DNA of 64,000 nt, taken from Winogradskyella wandonensis (lineage in GTDB: Bacteria > Bacteroidota > Bacteroidia > Flavobacteriales > Flavobacteriaceae). The DNA is taken from positions 372,001-436,000 of the forward strand of contig NZ_SMGI01000002.1 in the NCBI RefSeq assembly GCF_004346845.1, read 5' to 3'. Both the position numbers and the translations under genes were made by a program. Of this stretch, positions 1 through 7,388 are shown in pieces; position 1 is the first letter of the stretch, and the number at the start of each line of letters is the position of its first letter. The notes under the pieces were generated by a model. The model was not told the DNA's origin, did not search any database, and worked only from the letters and a program-made list of their open reading frames with translations.

Positions 1-21
1 ATTATTGGACAACAATTTTAA
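1..21 (+). CDS. bamA: C-terminal end of an outer-membrane beta-barrel protein, probably BamA (partial)
   Basis: The first 21 bases read in frame as Ile-Ile-Gly-Gln-Gln-Phe followed by TAA. A terminal aromatic Phe after a short beta-strand is the recognition signal of outer-membrane beta-barrel proteins, and a GQQF-like end is usual for Bacteroidota BamA. The two OmpH/Skp chaperone genes that follow on the same strand fit the conserved bamA-ompH-ompH order in Flavobacteriia. Only six residues are visible, so the assignment rests on this tail and on context. Confidence 0.6.
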   Translation: MIGQQF

Positions 22-173
22 GTTTGGCACGATATTTTCTAATTGCATAATAACATTTCATACTGGTGTTAAAATTTTTAAGAATATATTTCGTTTATTT
101 GAAGTATTGCTCTCTTTCAATAGTAATGAAAGTGCATAAAATAACGGAATTAGATAAATTAAAATACAGACCC

Positions 174-1271
174 ATGAAATTTAGAGTTCTTTACATATTG
201 GCTATCGTTGGTTTTATGAGCCTTAATGCTCAAACGGTGCGAGGTGCAAGAATTGGCTATATAGATACAGAATATATACTTGAAAATGTTCCAGATTATC
301 AAGAAGCAAATGCGCAATTAGAGCAAAAGCTTACCAAGTGGAAGTCTGAAATTGAAAAGAAATTAGCAGATATCGAGACCAAAAAAAAGGCTTTGGAGAA
401 CGAGAAAGTGCTTTTAACCAAAGAGCTATACGAAGAGCGATTAGAAGACTTATCTTTTGAAGAAGCAGAGGTCTTAGACTATCAGCAAAAGCGTTTTGGT
501 CCGGGTGGTGATATGGTAATTCAACGTACACAATTAATGCAGCCTGTACAAGACCAAATTTGGGCAGCGGTAAAAGAAATAGCAGAAAACAAAAAATACG
601 ATTTTGTTTTTGATAAAAACGCTGATTTTTTAATGCTATATTCAGCAGAACGTTTTGATATTAGTGAACAAGTTTTACGGATAATAACAAGAGCATCGGC
701 AAGAGAGCAGGCCAAAACAAAAAAAGAGCGTAAAGCTTTAGAGGAAGAAGAAGCTGTGCCAGAAGTAAGTAAAACTAAAGACGAACGCGCTAAAGCTCTA
801 GAAGAGCGCAAAGCTCAGCGCGAAGCAGAACTAGAACAGAAACGTTTGGACAGAGAAAAAGCACTAGAAGAACGAAGACAAAAGCAGAAAGAAGCTAGAG
901 AAGCAAAAAGAAAGGAAGCCGAAGCACGACGAGCAAAAATAGCCGAGGCACGTAACAAAAGAGAGAATCCAGAAAAGGCGGAAGCTGAGAAGAGCGCAGA
1001 TACATCTGCCTCTAAAAAAACTGCAAATAGTACTGAGAAAGGTAAAGCCGCAGTGAAATCAGACTCGACTAAAGCAAAATCACCTAAAGATGCTCTAGAA
1101 GCAAAAAGAAAAAAGGCTTTAGAAGAAAGAGAAGCGCGTAAGAAAGCTTTAGAAGAACGAAAGAAAAAAATCTTAGAACAACGCAAAAAAGCCAGAGAAG
1201 AACGATTAAAACAATTAAGAAAAAACGATTCTATTCGTAAAGCAAAAGCGAAAGAAAAAGAAGATAATTAA
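174..1271 (+). CDS. OmpH/Skp-family periplasmic chaperone with long charged C-terminal tail
   Basis: OmpH/Skp proteins hold unfolded outer-membrane proteins in the periplasm for delivery to the Bam complex. I start at the ATG at 174 because it gives a clean signal peptide (MKFRVLYILAIVG..., cleavage near residue 20 at LNAQ); the in-frame GTG at 66 would add 36 residues ahead of it. Residues about 25-175 are the OmpH domain (GYIDTEYIL near the start, then helical coiled coil). Residues about 176-365 form a very Lys/Glu/Arg/Ala-rich helical tail with repeated ALEER/RKKALEER units, absent from the next paralogue (170 aa) and from typical Skp (about 160-170 aa). It probably belongs to the bamA operon. 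The family call is firm; the role of the tail is unknown. Confidence 0.88.
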   Translation: MKFRVLYILAIVGFMSLNAQTVRGARIGYIDTEYILENVPDYQEANAQLEQKLTKWKSEIEKKLADIETKKKALENEKVLLTKELYEERLEDLSFEEAEVLDYQQKRFGPGGDMVIQRTQLMQPVQDQIWAAVKEIAENKKYDFVFDKNADFLMLYSAERFDISEQVLRIITRASAREQAKTKKERKALEEEEAVPEVSKTKDERAKALEERKAQREAELEQKRLDREKALEERRQKQKEAREAKRKEAEARRAKIAEARNKRENPEKAEAEKSADTSASKKTANSTEKGKAAVKSDSTKAKSPKDALEAKRKKALEEREARKKALEERKKKILEQRKKAREERLKQLRKNDSIRKAKAKEKEDN

Positions 1272-1308
1272 CATACAATAAGTAAAAACACGTAAACAAT
1301 AAATTAAA

Positions 1309-1821
1309 ATGAGAAGATTAAAAACACTACTATTAGCAATGACCCTTTTTGTTGGTGGTATAAGCATGGTAAACGCTCAGGCCAAGGTTGCACATGTTAA
1401 CACACAGGAGATTCTTAAGACATTTCCAGAGTATTTAGCAGCACAGGAGCAAGCAAAGAAGCTTGGTGAAAGCATGAGGGCTACTGACGAGAAGCAGTTT
1501 AACGATATGGTTAAAACTTTAGAAGATACTGCTGCAAGATACCAAAAAGAGGCACCTACACAAACGGACCAGAAGAATGACGAGCGTGTAAAAGAAGTTG
1601 AGAAAATGCGTAATAGCATTGCAGAATTTCAGCAAACATCACAATACAATATCGAAAAAGCGCAGTTCGAAAAAATGGCACCTGTGCAAAAGAAAGTAAT
1701 GGATGCCATTAATAAAGTAGCAAATACTTTAGGATACGAATATGTATTAGATAGAGCCTCTTTAGTTGTGGCTAACGGTAAAGACATTACTGCAGAAGTA
1801 AAGAAAGAATTAGGATACTAA
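1309..1821 (+). CDS. OmpH/Skp-family periplasmic chaperone
   Basis: 170 residues with a signal peptide (hydrophobic core LLLAMTLFVGG, cleavage after VNAQ at residue 24) followed by a standard OmpH domain: the start AKVAHVNTQEILKTFPEY matches the family, and the middle is a long Lys/Glu/Gln-rich helical segment that forms the tentacles of the trimeric chaperone. It lies 37 bp after the longer OmpH paralogue on the same strand, so the two are probably co-transcribed with bamA and escort outer-membrane proteins. Length is normal for Skp. A strong intrinsic terminator follows its stop codon. Confidence 0.93.
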   Translation: MRRLKTLLLAMTLFVGGISMVNAQAKVAHVNTQEILKTFPEYLAAQEQAKKLGESMRATDEKQFNDMVKTLEDTAARYQKEAPTQTDQKNDERVKEVEKMRNSIAEFQQTSQYNIEKAQFEKMAPVQKKVMDAINKVANTLGYEYVLDRASLVVANGKDITAEVKKELGY

Positions 1822-1844
1822 TCTTTATTAAAGAATTATAATTT

Positions 1845-1878
1845 AAAAGCCGCTTATTTAAAGCGGCTTTTTATTTTT
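1845..1878 (+). terminator. Intrinsic terminator after the ompH pair
   Basis: A perfect 10-bp stem (AAAGCCGCTT at 1846-1855, AAGCGGCTTT at 1861-1870) with a 5-nt loop is followed by a T-rich run. It ends the bamA/ompH transcript 24 bp after the second ompH stop. The run also contains TATTTTTG (1872-1879), which fits the Bacteroidota -7 box TAnnTTTG, so a promoter for murI may be embedded in the terminator tail; this second reading is speculative because it would leave almost no leader. Confidence 0.85.
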
Positions 1879-1886
1879 GTAGTACT

Positions 1887-2666
1887 ATGAGTAATCATCC
1901 CATTGGTATTTTCGATTCTGGTATAGGCGGCACATCCATTTTTAAGGAGATTCATGCCCTTCTACCTTTAGAAAACATAATCTATTTAGCAGATAGTGCT
2001 AATGCACCGTATGGGAATAAATCTAGAGAAGACATATTACAACTTTCTGTTAAAAATACAGAGCTTTTAATAGATAGAGGTTGTAAACTTATAGTCGTGG
2101 CCTGTAATACAGCAACAACAAATGCCATTGCTTATCTACGACAAAATTATAATATTCCTTTTATTGGTATAGAGCCTGCCATTAAACCTGCTTCATTAAA
2201 CAGTCGTTCTAAATCTATTGGTATTCTAGCTACAAAAGGCACATTGAGCAGCGCGTTATTTCATAAAACTTCTGATTTATACGCTAAGGATGTAAAGGTA
2301 ATTGAGCAAGTAGGCGAAGGTCTTGTACCACTAATTGAAGCTGGACAATTGCATTCTCAAGACATTAGGGATTTACTGAAAAAGTTTACATTACCAATGA
2401 TTAAAGCGGAAATAGATTACCTCGTTTTGGGCTGCACGCACTATCCTTACCTTATACCAGAATTAAAAAAAATCTTACCAAGTCATGTTACTATTATTGA
2501 CTCGGGTTTAGCCGTAGCAAAACAAACCGAAACGGTATTAAGAACAAAACAAATTCTTAATAACGAGGCGTCAACTCCGAAAATAGAGTTTTATTCAAAT
2601 GGAGATATTTCAATTTTGAAGAAAATCTTAAACAATCAATTTCCTGTAAGTTATTTAAATTTTTGA
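1887..2666 (+). CDS. murI: Glutamate racemase
   Basis: Interconverts L- and D-glutamate in the cytoplasm to supply D-Glu for the peptidoglycan stem peptide. All family landmarks are present in 259 residues: GIFDSGIGG near residues 7-15 (catalytic-site Asp10/Ser11), DSANAPYG, the first catalytic Cys73 in VVACNTATTNA and the second catalytic Cys183 in LGCTHYPYL with His185 nearby. Length is typical (about 260). It follows the ompH terminator closely and converges on the gamma-carbonic-anhydrase-like gene with only 9 bp between stop codons. bamA-ompH-ompH-murI is a familiar flavobacterial neighbourhood. Confidence 0.96.
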   Translation: MSNHPIGIFDSGIGGTSIFKEIHALLPLENIIYLADSANAPYGNKSREDILQLSVKNTELLIDRGCKLIVVACNTATTNAIAYLRQNYNIPFIGIEPAIKPASLNSRSKSIGILATKGTLSSALFHKTSDLYAKDVKVIEQVGEGLVPLIEAGQLHSQDIRDLLKKFTLPMIKAEIDYLVLGCTHYPYLIPELKKILPSHVTIIDSGLAVAKQTETVLRTKQILNNEASTPKIEFYSNGDISILKKILNNQFPVSYLNF

Positions 2667-2675
2667 TGTTAGATT

Positions 2676-3191
2676 CTACGGCTTAAACCAGCTTGAATAT
2701 TTAACGTAATTGTTAGCAATTCTGTTAATCTCTCCAGACACTAAATCTTCACTAATATCTTTAACTTTTTTAGCGGGCACGCCAGCATATACGCTTCCTG
2801 ACTCAACAACTGTATTCTTTGTTACTACAGCACCAGCGGCGATTATACTATTGCTTTCAACAACGCAGTCGTCCATAACAATACTTCCCATTCCTATAAG
2901 TACATTATCTTTAATCGTACAACCATGAACAATGGCATTATGTCCTATTGATACATTATTACCAATAGTGGTTGGCGATTTTTTATAAGTTGCATGGATA
3001 ACAGCTCCGTCTTGCACATTAACCCTATCTCCCATTTTAATAAAATGAACATCTCCTCTAATGACAGCGTTAAACCATACGCTACACTCTTTTCCCATAG
3101 AAACCTCGCCTACTATTGTTGCATTTTCAGCAACAAAACAATCTTCAGGAATTTCTGGATGTTTACCGTTTACAGGTTGTATTATTGGCAT
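2676..3191 (-). CDS. Gamma-carbonic anhydrase-like hexapeptide-repeat protein (PaaY/YrdA type)
   Basis: 171 residues of left-handed beta-helix hexapeptide repeats (I/V-G-x-x motifs throughout residues 20-140). The three zinc histidines of gamma-class carbonic anhydrases are visible as His66 (AVIHA), His84 (SIGHNA) and His89 (IVHGC); Arg45/Asp47 (NAVIRGD) and Gln60/Asp61 (NVQDG) are also kept. CO2 hydration is therefore plausible, though many family members have unproven activity. I start at ATG 3191, the usual N-terminus (MPIIQPVNG...). A GTG at 3212 is preceded by a good AGGAGG (complement of 3218-3223) at ideal spacing and would add seven residues, so the longer form is possible. Cytoplasmic, no signal peptide. 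Confidence 0.85.
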   Translation of the reverse strand: MPIIQPVNGKHPEIPEDCFVAENATIVGEVSMGKECSVWFNAVIRGDVHFIKMGDRVNVQDGAVIHATYKKSPTTIGNNVSIGHNAIVHGCTIKDNVLIGMGSIVMDDCVVESNSIIAAGAVVTKNTVVESGSVYAGVPAKKVKDISEDLVSGEINRIANNYVKYSSWFKP

Positions 3192-3224
3192 AAAATTTTT
3201 GTTTATGAGCACTTAGTCCTCCTT

Positions 3225-3254
3225 ATCGACAGGTCTGGCAACGCTCAGTGTGAC
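3225..3254 (-). repeat. Degenerate copy of the dispersed TCGA...GCTCA hairpin repeat
   Basis: Contains tcgac...gctcagtgtgac on the plus strand, resembling the copies near 23.7, 25.3, 54.2 and 55.3 kb, but the arms flanking the core are not clearly complementary. It lies between the response-regulator stop codon and the start of the carbonic-anhydrase-like gene, the same upstream position as the other copies. Confidence 0.45.
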
Positions 3255-3267
3255 ATAATAATTCTTA

Positions 3268-4002
3268 CTATTTAAAATAGGATAGCAATTCTGATTTTTT
3301 TGAAGCCGATACCATAATCTCTTTTCCGTTACTTAATACAATGCTTCCGCCTTTTCCTTTGTGGTATTCTACAATTTCATCGACATTAACTAAGTAACTC
3401 TTATGAACACGCGCAAAATTTGCTTGCTTCAAGGCTTCTTCTATATACTTTAAAGTCTTACTTACTAACTTCTTTTTATTGTCTTTGGTAAAGATTTCGG
3501 TATAATTATCGTCTGCCTTACAATAGAGAATGTTAATCGTCTCTAAAACCTCGAAGCCATTTTGTTGTGGTATTGTAATTTTTCCTTCTACGCTATTGGT
3601 CTTTGGTACCAGAACTTGATTTTGTAATGCGTCTTCTTTAGCTCGGATTTCTGTTACATAATCTACCGCTTTTATTAATTCGTCAATAGAAATTGGCTTC
3701 ATAAGGTAATAAGACGCATGGGCATTTAACGCATCCATAGCGTAATGGTTATAAGCAGTGACAAATATGGTTTGAAAATCGATGTCACCAACCTTATCTA
3801 GTAAATCAAACGCATTACCGTAGGGCATTTCTACATCTAAAAACACCACATCTAATTGATTATTTCGGATTAAGATTAGTGCTTCGTTTACATTCTCTGC
3901 TTCTCCTAATACATTAATATTTGGACAATATTTAGACAAATAGTTTTTTAAAATGTCTCTACTTGTTTTTTCGTCTTCTACGATAATGGCGTTTAGCTTC
4001 AT
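3268..4002 (-). CDS. LytTR-family response regulator
   Basis: 244 residues: N-terminal receiver domain (about 1-120) with the acidic pair Glu9/Asp10, phospho-acceptor Asp56 (VVFLDVEMP), Thr82 and Lys102 (LMKPIS); then a LytTR DNA-binding domain (about 145-244), recognisable from FTKDNKKKLVSKTLKYIEE, the RVHKSYLVN strand and the SNGKEIMVSASK end. It binds DNA through the LytTR fold rather than a helix-turn-helix. Its start is 4 bp downstream of the sensor kinase stop codon, so the two form a cognate pair in one operon. The regulon is unknown; adjacency to T9SS surface-protein genes suggests surface or motility control, which is inference. Confidence 0.93.
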   Translation of the reverse strand: MKLNAIIVEDEKTSRDILKNYLSKYCPNINVLGEAENVNEALILIRNNQLDVVFLDVEMPYGNAFDLLDKVGDIDFQTIFVTAYNHYAMDALNAHASYYLMKPISIDELIKAVDYVTEIRAKEDALQNQVLVPKTNSVEGKITIPQQNGFEVLETINILYCKADDNYTEIFTKDNKKKLVSKTLKYIEEALKQANFARVHKSYLVNVDEIVEYHKGKGGSIVLSNGKEIMVSASKKSELLSYFK

Positions 4003-4006
4003 AAGA

Positions 4007-6172
4007 CTAATCTTTTTTTAGGGTAACTTCTACTCGTGTTCCGGCGTCTTCAGCATTTTGATAATCATCGATAACAACATCAATTTTATCCTTATACATA
4101 TCGTTAAGAATCTGAATACGCTTTTTTATATTGCTTAGTCCTTTGGACCTGTGTTTCTTCTGATTTTCAGTCTTCATTGCCTGAGATCGCTGTCTACCAA
4201 CGCCATCATCTACAATTGAAATTGTAATCTCATTATCAGATTTTGGAGAAATCTCAATTTTTAAATGCCCCTTTTCCGTTTTGTATCGCAGTCCATGCCA
4301 AACGGCATTTTCTATATATGGCTGAAGCAACATCGGCGGAATTTCGTAATCCTCTACATCTATGTTTTCGTCTACCTCTATTGTATAGTCGAACTTCTCT
4401 TTAAACCTAAAATGCTCTAATTTGGTATATAACTGTAAAAGCTCTATCTCCTTTTTAAGCGGAATAAAATCTTCTTCGCTATTTTCTAAAACAGCTCGCA
4501 TAAGAAATGAAAAATCGGACAAATATTTATTGGCCGTTCGCTCGTCACTTGAAGCAATAAAACTATTTACAGAATTTAGCGCATTAAATATAAAGTGCGG
4601 ATTCATCTGGCTTCTTAGCGATTTTAATGCTAGTAAATTATTAGCCAAACGCTGTTGCTTAATATACTTGTATGTAAAATAAGCAGCAATTAAGAGTAAT
4701 ACTAATCCGCCGATTAAGGCATAAATAATAATTTGTTGTGTTTTATTTTGTGCTTCGGTAAGCTCGTAACGACTTTTACTTAAAGCTCTATCATTTTCTA
4801 AGCTTAAAATTCTATTTTGGCTCTCTGCGATAGAACGCGCTAGTCTTGCAGACCTTGCTATTTCTTGCTGTTTCTTTAAATACAATTGATCTACAGAAGC
4901 CATAAACTCTTGAAACGTTTTTTTTGCCTCATCGTACTTTCCTAAATTTTCCAACGCATCCGCCTTTCGCCTCAACGCATCATTTTTCACCTCTAAATCT
5001 TCTCTTTTATCTGCTTCGGAAATACTCTCGTCTAAAAACGAAATCGCTTCGTTATAATTTTTTTGAAGTATTAAGGCGTTGCCAATTTTATAGTTTTGTT
5101 TTTGCGGTGTAATTGGACTATCGTTAGATATAATAGAATCTTTTTCGATGCCCTTAACAGCCTCTACGACTTCTTTTCTTATTTCAATTTCATCATCGTA
5201 AGCCTTGTTATCACTATTAAATTCTGCAACAGTGGCTTGCTCTTCTATGGCACGTTTTGGACTTACTTTTTTAGCCATACGCATAGAATTATTAAAGAAT
5301 TTTTTAGCCTCCTCTGGATTTCCCTCTACATTATAAGCTTGTGCGATTTTAGAATTTAAGTCTGTGATTTTTGGCTGAATTAAATAGTCTGAAGCCACTT
5401 TAAGTCCCTTTTTGTAATTGGAGATTGCAGTTGTAGTCTGTTTATTTTTAAGTTGCGCATCACCTAAACCTTCGTAATAGACCGTCTGCTGATAGTTAGA
5501 TAAATTACTAAAATTAATGGCATTGTACGTTTTAATAGCTTCACTCGGATTATTATTAGCATTGTGCGCCTTGGCCAATTTTAATCGTGTTTCAGAATTA
5601 TCGACATTCTGCAGCGAAATCTTATAATTAGCAACAGCCAAATCATACTGTTTCCAAAACATATATAAATCGCCCAGGGTTTGATAAGCCTCTGCATTTT
5701 GGGATTGAGAGAGACTTTTATTTAAAGCATCTACAATAAATTGGTTACTGCGTTCTGCGTCTTTTGTAAGATAGGTATCAGCGGAATCGATAAGCTGGTT
5801 AAAAGCCTGAATTTCTAATCGGCGTTTTTCTTTTGAAGTAAGTTTAGAATTTTCTTCTTCTACTTGTATTAAGATGCGGTCATCACTCTCAATAGTATGA
5901 AATACAGTTTGAAAATCTTGGTGACTAATCATTAACTGATCTCCTATTTTAACTCTGATTTTAAAGGTTCCGTCGTAACCTGTAGTTAAATAGGTACCTC
6001 CATTAATTTGAACTGAAGCATTTGCAATGGGCTCATAAGACGATTTCTCTCTAACAGAACCGCGTACTGTAAAGTAAGCGTCTTCACTAGACGAATTATC
6101 TTGAGCATAACTATAATTGGGCGCTTGTATTACAAGCATACCAACTACGAGTATTTTAATTAATCTCTTCAC
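4007..6172 (-). CDS. LytS-type sensor histidine kinase with carboxypeptidase-like and TPR sensor region
   Basis: 721 residues. Signal peptide 1-23 (ends YSYAQ), carboxypeptidase-regulatory-like beta-sandwich about 33-105, TPR-type helical repeats about 145-430 (EAYQTLGDLYMFWKQYDLA and similar), coiled coil 432-480, one transmembrane helix about 481-503, then a His_kinase (LytS) domain with phospho-accepting His526 in SQMNPHFIFNALNS and a GHKL ATPase with N-box Asn622 (QPYIENAVWHG) and DDGVGR near 655-660. The TPR array therefore lies in the periplasm and probably senses a protein or peptide partner. It is followed 4 bp later by its LytTR response regulator. The two-component assignment is firm; the stimulus is unknown. 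Confidence 0.92.
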   Translation of the reverse strand: MKRLIKILVVGMLVIQAPNYSYAQDNSSSEDAYFTVRGSVREKSSYEPIANASVQINGGTYLTTGYDGTFKIRVKIGDQLMISHQDFQTVFHTIESDDRILIQVEEENSKLTSKEKRRLEIQAFNQLIDSADTYLTKDAERSNQFIVDALNKSLSQSQNAEAYQTLGDLYMFWKQYDLAVANYKISLQNVDNSETRLKLAKAHNANNNPSEAIKTYNAINFSNLSNYQQTVYYEGLGDAQLKNKQTTTAISNYKKGLKVASDYLIQPKITDLNSKIAQAYNVEGNPEEAKKFFNNSMRMAKKVSPKRAIEEQATVAEFNSDNKAYDDEIEIRKEVVEAVKGIEKDSIISNDSPITPQKQNYKIGNALILQKNYNEAISFLDESISEADKREDLEVKNDALRRKADALENLGKYDEAKKTFQEFMASVDQLYLKKQQEIARSARLARSIAESQNRILSLENDRALSKSRYELTEAQNKTQQIIIYALIGGLVLLLIAAYFTYKYIKQQRLANNLLALKSLRSQMNPHFIFNALNSVNSFIASSDERTANKYLSDFSFLMRAVLENSEEDFIPLKKEIELLQLYTKLEHFRFKEKFDYTIEVDENIDVEDYEIPPMLLQPYIENAVWHGLRYKTEKGHLKIEISPKSDNEITISIVDDGVGRQRSQAMKTENQKKHRSKGLSNIKKRIQILNDMYKDKIDVVIDDYQNAEDAGTRVEVTLKKD

Positions 6173-6337
6173 CGAAGTTAATTCCTAATTTTTAATAAAG
6201 TTATAGCCTTTAATTGTATTTAAAAAATAAGTGAGCTATCGAGACGCGCTAAAATAAATAGAAATAGATGTGTTTACGAATTCAAAAAGCTATTTCACAC
6301 ATTGAAACTAATGCTTCACACATCCTTATTATTATTT

Positions 6338-6367
6338 CAAAAAAAATCCCCAACGTAAGTTGAGGAT
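6338..6367 (-). terminator. Intrinsic terminator after the PorP/SprF gene
   Basis: On the minus strand the stem ATCCTCAAC / GTTGGGGAT (one A:C mismatch, 4-nt loop) is followed by a run of eight T. It starts 7 bp past the stop codon of the PorP/SprF gene at 6374 and so closes the T9SS surface-protein operon before the sensor kinase gene. The remaining 6173-6337 stretch is AT-rich leader of the kinase gene without a clear promoter box. Confidence 0.85.
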
Positions 6368-6373
6368 GTTATT

Positions 6374-7384
6374 TTAATTAATTGCCGGACAATTACACTC
6401 GTATTTCTCGCGTCGGCAATTAAAGTTATAGCCTAGTGTAATTTGATGGAATCCACCAGTATTAAAGTTTATCGTATTTGCCTGATACGAATAGGTATAA
6501 GCAAATGTAAATTGGTTATAATCTACACCAATAAAAGGCGTAAAGTATTGTAGTTTCTGACTACTAACGGTGTTTCCCTCTAAAAACTGCGCGCCATCTA
6601 AACTGCGTCTGTAAGATAAGCCGCCCCAAACTTTTCCGAAATCTACCTCGCGGTATGCTTTTATATTTACGTCTATCGAAGATTCTTGCGTAGCATCTCT
6701 ATACATATACATTAAAGATGGTTCGAAACTCCAATCACTGCCGTATTTCTGAAAAACGTTCCCTACCGATGCTAAATACGTCCTTAAATTATTGAACTGA
6801 AATCCTTGCTCGTTAAAGTTAATTCCATCATTATTAAGAATATTTTTTGCTGTTACATGAGCATAAAAATCAAGGAAATGATAAGACATACCCACGTCGA
6901 TATTAAAGTTGGTAGCACTTTGCTCTATACCTGCGATAAGCTGATCGAAATCTCCTGGAGCTAAAAAGCTTGTTTCATCTAGTTTATATTGAATAAATCC
7001 GGCGCTTAAACCAAAAGATATCATATTTAAGTCAACCTCATTACGTGATAATAATAAATGATGCGCATAAGTAATGTATGCTCCAGTGTTAGAATGAAAA
7101 CCATTTTCGTCATTGTAAACGATAGCACCAATTGCAGAAGGTCCATCGCCAATTCTGCTATGAGCACTTAATGTTTGTAAGCTAGGCGCATCATCAACAC
7201 CAAACCATTGTTGCCTTGCTGTTAATCTTACTTTTGCACAATTAGCCACACCAGCCATTGACGGATGTATTAGATAATAGTTGTCTGTTAGGTAATCTGA
7301 ATAAACAGGCATTCCTTCTTGGGATAATCCAAAAAAAGAAAACATCCCAACTAAGGCAACTAAAAAGGTTTTTTGTAATCTCAT
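6374..7384 (-). CDS. PorP/SprF-family type IX secretion-associated outer-membrane protein
   Basis: 336 residues with a signal peptide (ends GLSQ, residue 21) and the family opening EGMPVYSDYLTDNYYLIHPS...NCAKVRLTARQQW, followed by beta-strand-rich sequence to the C-terminus, as in 8-12-stranded PorP/SprF barrels. SprF in Flavobacterium johnsoniae is needed to secrete the adhesin SprB, and SprF-like genes are usually paired with the cargo they help export or attach. Here the partner is the 1534-residue type B protein whose stop codon lies 4 bp upstream in the same operon. The C-terminus has a Cys-containing end (NCRREKYECNCPAIN) rather than a terminal Phe, somewhat unusual for a barrel. Confidence 0.9.
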   Translation of the reverse strand: MRLQKTFLVALVGMFSFFGLSQEGMPVYSDYLTDNYYLIHPSMAGVANCAKVRLTARQQWFGVDDAPSLQTLSAHSRIGDGPSAIGAIVYNDENGFHSNTGAYITYAHHLLLSRNEVDLNMISFGLSAGFIQYKLDETSFLAPGDFDQLIAGIEQSATNFNIDVGMSYHFLDFYAHVTAKNILNNDGINFNEQGFQFNNLRTYLASVGNVFQKYGSDWSFEPSLMYMYRDATQESSIDVNIKAYREVDFGKVWGGLSYRRSLDGAQFLEGNTVSSQKLQYFTPFIGVDYNQFTFAYTYSYQANTINFNTGGFHQITLGYNFNCRREKYECNCPAIN

Positions 7385-7388
7385 AAGT

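Noticed and set aside
66-173. GTG start at 66 for the first OmpH gene
   Set aside because: It would place 36 residues before a clean signal peptide; the ATG at 174 is the better start.
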